Part shown: one piece after another, positions 11,246-20,960 of the stretch
Layout of the letters: every line of letters starts with the position of its first letter
Position numbering within the stretch: position 1 is the first letter of the stretch
Source of the DNA: Rhinopomastus cyanomelas
Lineage: Eukaryota; Chordata; Aves; Bucerotiformes; Rhinopomastidae
Direction: 5' to 3'
NCBI GenBank assembly: GCA_013400115.1
Contig: VXBP01003649.1
Location: forward strand, 124,001-188,000
DNA: 64,000 nt
The notes under the pieces: generated by a model
Databases searched by the model: none
Told to the model about the DNA's origin: nothing
Seen by the model: only the letters and a program-made list of their open reading frames with translations
Made by a program: the position numbers and the translations under genes

Positions 11246-12173
11246 AATGCAAAATGACAGCATTCCCAAATAGGCCCAGCAATGCATGGAGTTACATCCA
11301 TTTTAAATGCTACGAGAGATTTTGTATTGATGGTTGAATAGTACCTGCTACAAAGGATTGAGAATATTTGCTTGCGCCGTGACACCTCTTGGCCAAAGAA
11401 ATGGATGTCTCATAACCTGAAAGAAAACCCATGCAGGCATGTTCTCTGCATCGGTTGTCTTGGAAATGTTGCTGATTGTTTCCAATGGGAACAGTTGTGT
11501 GGCTGTGAGTGCACACAGACACGTATGTGACAGGCATTGGATCCGGGCTGTAGACACAGGGATAAACTAATTCTCTCTTCAGAAAGTAAACTAGTAAGCT
11601 AATGATAGATCTGCACAATGAGATAGTGCTGTGTTCCTTCCTTTTTAAGAAGTTTTTAATCTTCTTTTCAGATTCATCACAATACTGACTGGCACAGTGC
11701 ACAGACAGAGGTTTTTTTTTTAAGAAAACACCTCTGCTACAAATCTCAAGACAGCCCACAAAACTGGAGTGGATGAAGGTCAGTGGGTAAAATTTTCCTT
11801 TTCACACAGTTTAACTAAATGATTTTTAACACTATTTGTGTACCATGCCATGTTCTCTTCCCAGATAACTCATTATTTCTTAAATTAATTATATCAACCT
11901 GAGCAGCAGACAATGCACAGTAATGGCCTTAAGGGCACTGTGGGCCAAATAATATAATTGTGTGGTGGTAAGAGTGGCTCTTAACCATCACAATTGAAAA
12001 TGTAACACATCTCACTTTCTAGACCTATCCCATGGCTGACATCTGCCTTGTTTCATAACTTTCGACAAGGAAGGTGACTTACCTTCCCCAGCATTTGGCC
12101 CAGTGTCTTCTACCCTGCTCTGTCTTTACTGAGACGTAAATATCTACATTTCCATACTGAGTTGTTCCTGTTC
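11246..12173. other. Unique sequence
   Basis: Contains a 149-codon minus-strand open frame (11310-11759) without recognisable domains, which I treat as chance. Otherwise nothing recognised. Confidence 0.5.
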
Positions 12174-12463
12174 CCAGGAGGGTTGTGGAGCCTCTAGTCA
12201 TCTAGTGATAGGACAAGGGGCAATGGTTGTAAGCTGCAGCATAGGAGGTTCCATATAAATATCAGAAGGGACTTCTTCACAGTGAGGGTGATGGAGCACT
12301 GGAACAAGCTGCCCAGGGGGGTTGTAGAGTCTCCTTCTCTGGAGATGTTTAAAACCCACCTGGATATGTTCCTGTGCAACTGCTCTAGATGGTCCTGCTG
12401 TGGTAGGGGGATTGGCCTTGGATGATCTTTCCAGGTCACTCCAATCCCTAATGTTCTGTGATT
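12174..12463 (+). mobile_element. CR1 3' fragment with an out-of-order piece at its start
   Basis: The main body 12198-12463 runs from 'catctagtgataggacaagg' to the tail 'gttctgtgatt'. Just upstream, 12174-12194 (cccaggagggttgtggagcc) is a segment that normally lies about 110 bp downstream, so it is a small duplication or a separate fragment. Confidence 0.88.
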
Positions 12464-13224
12464 ATTTAACATGATAAGCTCTCCTTCCAAATAAACAACT
12501 GCCGTAGTGATGTTATCAAACTTTTTCTGTTCTGATTCAAATTCTAATTTTATGCATCACACTTCACTTGATGCTTTTTGCCTATAAATTTTACTAATAC
12601 TTGGAACTGGATCTGAAGATTTTCCTTCTGGGTTTATGTATTGTGGTCCCAAAACACAGAGTGCTTTGCCTCATAAATTGCGACACTGAGCACAAATGGC
12701 AAGTTTTCTGGTACTATTCTTCACTCTAGTTTATTGACAATACAAATTCCTCCTGTCACACCACACCAGTCCTATCTGGTCCTTGTCCTAAGGACTGAGT
12801 TTATGATTTTCACAATTACTTTAGCCAACTTGTCCCATGGTTGGAACCAGCAGGAAGTCAGGGTTGATGCCTTACTCCCTCATGCTTTGCACTTGTAACC
12901 TGTGCGGTTCTGCTAACACACCAGAAGCACCATTAACACAGCTCTGCACATTTTCTTTCCTAAGTTACTGACTCAAAAGCCAGCAGGTGCCTAAGTCCAC
13001 TACCCAAACCATTACTGCTCTGAATCAGTTCAATTGACTGCTTATGTTCTTCAGCAAAATTTTGTCAGAGGGAAAAATCTTCTCAGTTCGCAGTTTAACC
13101 AAATAAGGATGGAGGAGGTTTATTAACTGACAATCATTGAACTACAGTTTATGAGATGCTAATAAATACCCACATCTTTTGAAACACATTTTCGGGGCCA
13201 ATCACAAACAGATTCATAAAAAAA
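12464..13224. other. Unique sequence
   Basis: No gene or repeat recognised. Confidence 0.5.
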
Positions 13225-13389
13225 ATCATAGAATCACAGAATGTACTGGTCTGGAAAGGATCTCCAAGTGTTATCTAGTCCAACCCCCCACAACAAGCAA
13301 GGACATCTTTAACTAGAACAGATTGCCCAGAGCCCTTTCCAGCCTGACCTTGGATATCTCCAGGGATGGGGCCTCCACTAACTCCACCA
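13225..13389 (-). mobile_element. CR1 3' fragment, older subfamily
   Basis: Tail 'atcatagaatcacagaat' followed by a UTR (tctagtccaacccccc, then 'gattgcccagagccctttcc') similar to the copy at 13.9 kb. Truncated after 'gatggggcctccac'. Confidence 0.87.
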
Positions 13390-13463
13390 GGTTTGTCATC
13401 TTAAATGTGTTATCACAGAGGTGGTGACTGCCTGACCCTTGACGAGGTGGAGCAGCAATTTGA

Positions 13464-13606
13464 AATCACAGAATTCATAGAACATTAGGGATTGGAAGGG
13501 ACCTCAAAAGACCATCTAGTCCAATCCCTCTGCCACAGCAGGATCACCTAGACCAACTTGAACAGGAACATATCCAGGCGGGTTTTAAACTTCTCCAGGG
13601 AAGGGA
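13464..13606 (-). mobile_element. CR1 3' fragment, main subfamily
   Basis: Tail 'aatcacagaattcatag', UTR 'ctgccacagcaggatcacc', then truncation at about 13606. Confidence 0.9.
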
Positions 13607-13800
13607 TGGGGGAAAATTTCTTGAAGGCTTTACATGGGCCATGATATTATCCCCTGTCTCCACTACCAAAACCCTACCAATCACAACCCAAATACCCTGC
13701 AATCCTCTCTGGGATGATATAACCTCCAAATATTTGCAAACATGTCTGCATCCTATGTCTGTGGCGCAACATGTGTCTGACCTTTCTCACACAGGTGTAG

Positions 13801-13871
13801 AATAGAATCATAGAATCATTAGGGATTGGAAGGGACCTCAAAAGTCATCTAGTCCAATCACCTAGACCAAG
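13801..13871 (-). mobile_element. CR1 3' terminus with internal deletion
   Basis: Tail plus 'gattggaagggacctc', then a jump from 'tagtccaat' directly to 'cacctagaccaag', skipping about 20 bp ('ccccctgccacagcagg') present in sister copies. It abuts the long CR1 that follows. Confidence 0.85.
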
Positions 13872-13888
13872 AGATACAGTCAGTCCAC

Positions 13889-14830
13889 GTTAAAACGGAC
13901 CACAGGATCATCCAGTTCCAAGTCCCCTGCCATGGGCAGGGACGCCCCACCCTAGATCAGGCTATCCAGAGCCTTATCCAGCCCAGCCTTAAACAGTTCC
14001 AAGGATGGGGCCCCAACCACCTTCCTGGGCAACCCATTCCAGGCTCTCACCACTCTCATGGTGAAGAACTTCCTCCTCACATCCACTATAAATCTAACCA
14101 TCTCCAGCTTTGCTCCATTCCCCCTAGTCCTGTCGCTACCTGACATCCTAAAAAGCCCCTCCCCAGTCTTTTTGTAGGCCGCCTTCAGGTACTGGAAGGC
14201 CACAAAAAGGTCACCTGGGAGCCTCCTCTTCTCCAGACTCAACAGCCCAAACTCTCTCAGTCTGGCCTCACAGGAGAGCTGCTCCAGCTCTCTGATCATC
14301 CTCGTGGCCCTCCTCTGCACATGCTCCAGCATCTCCACATCCTTCTTGTAAGAAGAGCTCCAGAACTGGACTCAGTGCTCCAGGTGAAGCCTCACGAGAG
14401 TGGAGTAGAGAGGGAGAATCACCTCTCTCCACCTGCTGGCCACACTTTTCCTGATGCAGCCCAGGATCCAGTTTGCCTTCTGGGCTGCAAGTGCACACTG
14501 CTGGCTCATGTTAAGCCTCTCGTCCACAAGCACCCCCAAGTCCCTCTCCCCAGGGCTACTCTGCAGCCAGTCACTGCCCAGCCTGTATTCGTGCTTAGGA
14601 TTGCCTCTATCCAGATGCAGGACCTTGGTCTTGTTAAACCCCATCAGGTTGGCTTGTGCCCACCTCTACAGCTTGCCCAGGTCCCTCTGGATGGCACCCC
14701 TGCCCTCCAGCATGTCTGCTGCACCACACAGCTTGGTGTTGTCAGCAAACTTGCTGAGGGTGCACTCAGTGCCTCTGTCCATGTCACCGACAAAGATGTT
14801 GAACAAGACTGGTCCCAGGACTGATCCCTG
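13889..14830 (-). mobile_element. CR1, 0.94 kb, reverse transcriptase C-terminal half
   Basis: Second-longest reverse transcriptase fragment in the window, minus strand. The frame runs from near 14.8 kb through KVLHLDRGNPKHEYRLGSDW, SPGERDLGVLVDERLNMSQQ, the HLEH/VQFW region and VQRRATRMIRELEQ to a terminal LFKAGLDKALDSLI at about 13952. Only two in-frame stops are visible: one in 'KL*RW' upstream of 14644 and one at 14372-14374 (LEH*VQF). Both replace codons conserved in other copies. The UTR is old-type and clear octamers are lacking. It is an inactive, 5'-truncated copy. Confidence 0.93.
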
Positions 14831-16246
14831 TTCTTCTCTTACATTGAGAAACGGTAACTGCTGCTGCTCCTCAGGTCCCTTAGGAAAAGATTTGCTATTC
14901 TGTATTTCAAAATAACTTTCCAGATCATTACCAAGAACTTGTCTCCTGACATTTAGAAGTTATGGTTTCTAGAAATCCCTGCAACAGCCACGAATTTAAA
15001 TATTTATTCTTTCTTTTTTTGATGTGGTAAGGGATTAGCTGTTTTAACAATCTAAAAAACTTGGCCAAATGCATATCCCTAATAAAATTCCTAATTAAAA
15101 TATTCTTCATTAAAAAATGAAATGCAAAATAATGGAAAATTTGCCTGCAGAACAAACAGAAACAGAGTTGGCAGCTGTGGTTCTGAACAAGTGACAATCT
15201 CTCCATACCTGGACATTCGCTTATTTCTCTTGGTCACAGCAGTTATTTCTGTTTTCTCCAATTACTCATCTCTGTTTATGCTGCTGTTTGTATCTAGGAA
15301 TCCAAATGGAAATACTATCTCTGGTAACGCCATACTTACATATACATGCTTACTTTGTCTCTGTCCTTGATTTTAATTTGGTATAATATTGTAAGTAGGG
15401 AGAAATATAAGATAGATGCTTGTTTGTATTGTTTCATTAAACTTTCAGGCTAAGTTACGGAAAAATCCTGAATTCATCTTTTGAGGGTGATAATACAACT
15501 TGTGATGTAATGAAAAGGTGCTGACCCCTGGACTCTAACATTCTCGAGGCATTACTTTCCTGTTTTTTACTCCATAAAACAAACACCAATCCAAAATATT
15601 ATGATTCCCTTAGAGTCATCAAGATCTTTAAGATCTACCTGTGCTTCCTATCTGCTAATACACTTCAGTCAATAAAACAACTTTTCTTCCAGTCTCATGA
15701 CTTCTTTTTTTACTTTAGTAACCCTTAACAAAAAATACGTTCAAAGACTTTTTGAGAAAACAAGTACATTAACTGTGCCACACACTCTTTTCTTTGAAGC
15801 CCACCAAGAGACCTAACAACATCATCCTGGGTCATCCAGGCAACATTTCTCTCTACAGAAACCTTGTGGGCTCTCCAGATATCTCATGACATACCTTGCT
15901 TATCCACTGTGTTAGGTTCTGGAGATCTGAGAAATTCTGTCTTACTACCTGGGCAGGAAATCAGGCTCATGTGTAACGTCCAGATTCTGGATATAATGTT
16001 TAATACTTGACTTCAAAATGCTAAAAAAATAAACTGTCATTTTAAATTCAGCCTCTTCTAATGTGTCTTTATATGTATGACAAGCTAGACAAATTTTCCC
16101 TAAGTGTAGGAAAAAGCAAATCCCCTTGGGCACCTTCCACAGATGTTATGACAGGTCCAGAAGACAGTTTCTCAATCTGTGCTTGAAGTTTGGTCTATTT
16201 TTGGTATCTTTTTGTTCTGCTCTTTGCTAAAGCCACCCTTTTTAAT
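14831..16246. other. Unique AT-rich DNA
   Basis: 1.4 kb with no repeat recognised. Open frames at 14928-15206 (minus) and 15122-15370 (plus) show no family motif. Confidence 0.55.
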
Positions 16247-16321
16247 AGGGGGCTGCCAGAAGCAGGATCACCTAAACCAAGTTGCACAGGAACATATCCA
16301 ATCAGGTTTTAAATGTCTGAA
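16247..16321 (-). mobile_element. Short CR1 UTR fragment
   Basis: 75 bp matching 'ctgccagagcaggatcacctagaccaagttgc' and the following coding end of the main subfamily. It has no tail and no 5' part. Confidence 0.8.
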
Positions 16322-17087
16322 AGAATGAGCAGATTTTTGGATCAATAATTTTACTTCACAGCAAGACACTTTTGGAAAATTGAAGTCTGCAGAAAATACC
16401 TTTCCTTCTACATTCTTCCTATTATTATATCTAGTTTTCTTGATACATTCACAAAATATTTCACTCTCAAGCTCATTTTCAATTTGTTTGTGGCTCTGAA
16501 ATGCTGTTGCAAACTTTTATACATCATAAAGAAAACTTCATTGTAAAAAAACCTGACACAGCTAATGTAGTGATGGATCCTAGTAATCCAAGCATCCTTC
16601 CTCTGCAATAAAGCCAACAGGCAGGAGTTCAATTCCTCTACTAGATCCTGGGGATGGGTTATGAGAAGATACGAAACTCCAAACCAAATGGAGCAAAGCC
16701 TGTGTTTCAAGGGAAAAACCAATCAGTTTCTGTTAGCATCAAATACTTCAGACAGCCACAGGCACAAATGTGCACGCCATAGAAATGCAGGGCTGTTTTC
16801 TTTCTTATTCTTCCTAGACTGAAAAAAAAATTGTTATTTATCCTCAGTTCAGTGCCTGTTTTATTGATTGTATTGTTCTGGGCAGGCCTTTTATGGATTT
16901 TACACAGGAAAGGCAAAGTATTACCCTTAGGAAAGTCTTCTGAAAAGAAGAAAAATCTCTTAAACTGACTTTTGGGCACACTGAGTGGGACAAAATAAGC
17001 AATGGAAATAGACTGTGCTGTCAGATGATCTCACCAAAAAGTTGGAAAATAACTCATATTTTTTTCCTAGATGGAACTATATAATCA
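16322..17087. other. Unique AT-rich DNA
   Basis: Minus-strand open frames of 104 and 90 codons (16408-16722 and 16707-16979) show no recognisable domain. I make no gene call. Confidence 0.5.
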
Positions 17088-17121
17088 TATCACAGAATCA
17101 CAGAATCAGAGAATGTTAGGG
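17088..17121 (-). mobile_element. CR1 tail, left part of an interrupted copy
   Basis: Reads 'atcacagaatcacagaatc...gaatgttaggga', the tail and first UTR bases of a main-subfamily CR1. The sequence then jumps into the tail of another CR1. The rest of this copy is best placed at 18503-18815. Confidence 0.8.
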
Positions 17122-17164
17122 AATCATAGAATCATAGAATCATAGAATCATAGAATCATAGAAT
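17122..17164 (-). repeat. CR1 octamer array, five units
   Basis: Five tandem ATCATAGA units (ATTCTATG family on the sense strand) form the 3' terminus of the inserted CR1. This is the longest clean octamer array in the window. Confidence 0.93.
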
Positions 17165-17236
17165 CCAATCAATCCACTGATTGGAAGGGACCTCAAAAGA
17201 TCATCTAGTCCAATCCACCCGCAACAGCAGGATCAC

Positions 17237-18502
17237 CTAAACCAAGTCACACAGGAACACATCCAGATGGGTCTTGAATATCTCCAGAGAAAGAGACTCC
17301 ACAACCACCCTGGGCAGCCTGTTCCAGTGCTCCGTCACCCTCACTGTGAAGAAGTTCCTTCTCAGATTGACATGGAACCTTCTCTGTTCTAGTTTACAAC
17401 CATTGCCCCTCGTCCTAGCACTACACGACACCAAGAACAGCCCAGTGCCATCCTCCCGACACCCACCCCTCAAATATTTGTAGACATTAATGAGGTCACC
17501 CCTCAGTCTCCTCTTCTCCAAGCTCAAGAGACCCAGCTCCCTCAGCCTCTCCTCAGAAGGGAGGTGCTCCACCTCCTTCATCATCCTCATTGCCCTACGC
17601 TGAACTCTCTCCAGAAGCTCCACATCCCTCTTGAACTGAGGAGCCTACAACTGGACACAATACTCCAGGTGTGGTCTCACCAGGGCAGAGTAGAGGGGGA
17701 GAAGAACTTCTCTTGATCTGCTAACCACCCCTCTTCTGATCCACCCCAGGATGCTGTTGGCCCTCTTGGCCACAAGAGCACATTGCTGGCTCATAGTCAT
17801 CTTGTTGTCCACCAGGACCCCCAAGTCCCTTTCCCCTACACTACTCTCCAACAGGTCAGTCCCCAGCCTATACTGGTACCTAGGGTTGTTCTTGCCCAGA
17901 TGCAAGACTCTGCACTTACTCTTGTTATAGCTCATTAGATTTTTCTCAGCCCAGCTCTCCAGCCTGTCCAGATCTCGCTGAATGGCAGCACAGTCTGCAG
18001 GGGTGTCGGCGACACCACCCAGCTTTGTGTCATCAGCAAACTTGCTGACAGTGCATGCCAATCCCTCATCCAAGTCATCAATGAATAGATTGAACAGGAC
18101 CGGTCCCAGCACCGATCCCTGGGGCACTCCACTAGATACAGGCCTCCAACTAGACTCTGTCCCATTGACCACCACTCTCTGACTTCTACCCTGTAGCCAG
18201 TTTACAATCCACCTCACTACCCGAAAATCTAGGCCACACTGCCTCAGTTTGTCTGCAAGGATGCTGTGAGAGACCGTGTCAAATGCCTTTCTTAAGTCAA
18301 GATAGATGACATCCACGGCTCTGCCCTCATCCATCCACCTGGTTACACCCTCATAAAAGGCTATCAGGTTGGTCAAGCATGACTTTCCCTTTGTGAAGCC
18401 ATGCTGACTGTCCCTAATGACCCTCCTGTCCTTGATGTGCCCGGAAACAGCCTCTAGTACAAATTGTTCCATGACCTTTCCTGGGATGGAGGTGAGGCTG
18501 CC
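17237..18502 (-). pseudogene. CR1 ORF2 reverse transcriptase fragment, one stop codon
   Basis: The minus-strand frame covers the palm and C-terminal domain of a LINE reverse transcriptase. Visible motifs in order are SQHGFTKGKSCLTNL, DVIYLDLRKAFDTVSH, SSGVPQGSVLGP, the active-site FADDTKLGG, KCRVLHLGKNNPRYQY, LYSALVRPHLEYCVQL and the terminal THLDVFLCDLV. The two open parts, 18472-17648 and 17623-17237, are in the same frame. A single TAG at 17645-17647 separates them, where tryptophan (TGG) stands in sister copies. The N-terminal endonuclease and fingers domains are absent through 5' truncation. With an intact FADD and one stop it is recent but not functional. Confidence 0.93.
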
Positions 18503-18815
18503 AGGTCTAATCTCCCTGACACAGAAGAATCACCTAGACCAAGTTGCACAGTAACATGTTGAGGCCGATTTTAAACATGTTCAGAAAAGGAGACTCCACA
18601 ACCTTCCTGGGCAGCCCCTTCCTGTGCTCTGCCACCCACAATGGGAAGAGGTTCCTTCTCATATTTATATGGAACCTCCTATGTTCCAGCTTACACCCAT
18701 CGCCCCTTGTCCTATCACTAGATGACACTGAGAAGAGCCTGGCTCCATCCTTCTGACACTCAACGTTCACATATTTGTAAACATTAATGAGGTCACCCCT
18801 CAGTCTCCTCTTCAT
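18503..18815 (-). mobile_element. CR1 fragment, right part of the interrupted copy
   Basis: Begins inside the UTR (ctccctgacacagaag) and runs through the coding end, with a 93-codon open frame at 18534-18815. It lacks its own tail, which fits the tail stranded at 17088-17121. The coding end is main-subfamily. Confidence 0.9.
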
Positions 18816-19644
18816 GTCTTGCCTAATTCTGCCTTAACCAGAGACAACGAATGAAATATACACAAAGATTGCATAGTAGAGGGATGTTTAATTTGTTGTG
18901 ACTTGTAACTTGCCAACTTGCACATTAAGTGGGTTATTCTGTGGCCCTGAGCGATGTCACATATTTCCCAGGCTAGACGATATTTCCGTGTAATTGAAAT
19001 AAAAATTAATGTAGTGAGCCACTTCAATTTAACTGCTGTTCTATCACTAATTACTTGATGTATCATTTTAGTTCTGGATATCTGACAGCCAGACACAGAC
19101 ATATCTAAAAATGTCTAGAACATGAAAGAAGAAAGAAAGGACCTCCTCAAACAAGGATTTGTTTCATGAAAACATTTTGTCAGTCTTGAAGGTTGGGGGA
19201 ATGCACCCTGCTCTTGTACACAAAACCAGCTCAGCTATTACTTTGACTGGAATATACGCATCTTGCTGACCTGAGCCCCATTCATGTGATCATGTTTTCA
19301 TGCGGATGACCTATCCCCAAACACTTTACCCAGTAAACAGGTTGACAAAAAAGCCCCAACAATAACAGCTCCTGAAGAAGATTACTTTTCTTCAGATGTA
19401 AATGAAAATCCTTATAATTTCTGCCCTGCCAAGAGATGTTAACACAGATTTGTGGCATTATTTCTCAGTAGCCATATGGTGGACATGCAGGTGATGCACA
19501 GTAGGGTCTTACTTGAATGTATATGAAGAAAAATGAGAATAATTTGTGAAAAACAATGAAGTTCTTCACTTCAACTTACTTCAGAAAAATTTAAGTTCAT
19601 TTACTTTAATGACAATGTTCTTCACTTCCATGTTGAAGGAAGGC
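18816..19644. other. Unique sequence
   Basis: A 96-codon minus-strand frame at 18812-19102 has no recognised motif. Otherwise nothing seen. Confidence 0.5.
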
Positions 19645-20650
19645 ATTGGCTTCAGTAAGGCATTTGACAGAGTCTTCCATAACATCCTCGCAGCCAATGG
19701 ATGATTGGATAGTGAGGTGGCTCGTGAAATGGCTGCAGGATAGAAGCCAGAGAGCAGTGGTCAATGGGACTTAGTCTAGTTGGAGGCCAGTATCTAGTGG
19801 AGTCCCCCAAGGGTCGCTAGTGGGACCAGTCCTACTCAATGTATTCATTGATGACTTGGATGAGGGATTAGGGTGCACTGTCAGCAAGTTTGCTGATGAC
19901 ACAAAGCTAGGTGGTGTGGCTGAAACCCCAGCAGGTTGTGCTGCCATTCAGCGAGACCTGGACAGGCTGGAAGCTGGGCAGGGAGAAATTTAATGAAATA
20001 TAACAAGGGTAAGTGTAGGGTCTTGCACCTGGGCAAGAACAACCCCAGGTACCAGTATAGGTTGTGGACTGATCTTTTGGAGAGCAATGTAGGAGAAAGG
20101 GACCTGTGGGTCCTGGTGGCTAGCAGGATGACCATGAGACAGCAATGTGCCCTTGTGGCCAAGAGGGCCAACAGCATCCTGGGGTGGATCAGAAGAGGGG
20201 TGGTTATCAGACTGCCCTGGTGAGACAACATCTGGAATATTTGTCCAGTTCTGTGCCCCTCAGTTCAAGAAGGACATGGAGCTGCTGGAGGGTGTCCAGT
20301 GTACAGCAACAAGGATGATGAAGGAAATTCAAAATTCAGCCTGTCCCTTATGAGGAAAGGTTGAGGGAGCTGGGTCTCAGCTTGAAGAAGCTTGAAGAAG
20401 AGGAGCCTGAGGGGTGACGTCATTAATGCTGATAAATATTTGAAGGGTGGATGTCAGGAGGATGGGGCCAGGCTCTTCTCAATGTCATCTGGTGATAGTA
20501 TGAGGGGCAATAATTGTAAGCTGAAACATAGGAGGTTCCACATAAATATGAGAAGGAACTTCTTCCCAATGAGGGTGACCAAACATTGGAACAGACTGCT
20601 CAGGGGGATTGTGGAGTGTCCTTCCCTGGACATGTTGAAAACATGTTTGG
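19645..20650 (+). mobile_element. CR1, 1.0 kb, reverse transcriptase remnant without a tail
   Basis: Plus-strand CR1 starting in the palm (GFSKAFDRVFHNILA), then FADDTKLGG at about 19890-19916 and KCRVLHLGKNNPRYQYRL. It has several defects. A deletion near 20210 removes about 40 bp before 'ctgccctggtgagacaac'. A 10-bp tandem duplication (cttgaagaag twice) lies at 20381-20400. Frameshifts are also present. It stops in the coding end at about 20650 with no UTR or tail, replaced by a CR1 in the opposite orientation. Confidence 0.92.
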
Positions 20651-20663
20651 TAAGTGTGAAATC

Positions 20664-20960
20664 AATCACAGAATCATTCAGGTTAGAAAAGTCCAACCAT
20701 CAATCCTACTCTACAAGTTCACTCCTAAACCAGATCCCCCAACACTACATGTAAGCGACTTTTAAACACATCCAGGATGGAGACTCAACCACCACCTTGG
20801 GCAGCCCATTCCAGTGCCTGACCACTCTTTCCATGAAGAAATTTTTCCTGTTTTCCAATCTAAACCTAACCTGTTTGAGCTTGAAACCATTCCTTCTGGT
20901 TCTGTCTCTAACTACCTGCGAGAAGAGACCAGCACAGCATCTACATTTCTACAATGTTAT
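20664..20960 (-). mobile_element. CR1 3' fragment
   Basis: Tail 'aatcacagaatcattcagg' and UTR 'ctctacaagttcactcctaa', the same UTR type as the pair at 57.3 and 62.8 kb but more diverged. It abuts the truncated plus-strand CR1, giving a tail-to-tail arrangement. 5' end at about 20960. Confidence 0.9.

Larger units (their letters stand above)
17122..18502 (-). mobile_element. CR1, 1.38 kb, inserted into another CR1
   Basis: Longest CR1 here. It runs on the minus strand from the octamers through a young-type UTR (complement of ttgcgggtggattgg) into 1.26 kb of ORF2. The left boundary is a second tail at 17122. The right boundary, near 18502, falls where coding sequence (LTSIPGKVMEQ) gives way to the UTR of the older CR1. 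No target-site duplication is obvious, which is normal for CR1. About 25 bp of the host CR1 appear to be missing at the insertion point. Confidence 0.92.

Noticed and set aside
11310..11759. 149-codon minus-strand open frame in unique DNA
   Set aside because: No recognisable domain, no splice or start context, low-complexity composition; its upstream and downstream sequence is AT-rich noncoding DNA. One frame of this length is expected by chance in 64 kb on six frames.
14321..14915. Plus-strand frames of 153-167 codons
   Set aside because: Antisense shadows of the minus-strand CR1 reverse transcriptase at 13889-14830.
17122..17164. Regular short repeats suggesting a CRISPR-like array
   Set aside because: Tandem 8-mers without spacers: the CR1 3' terminus in an animal genome.
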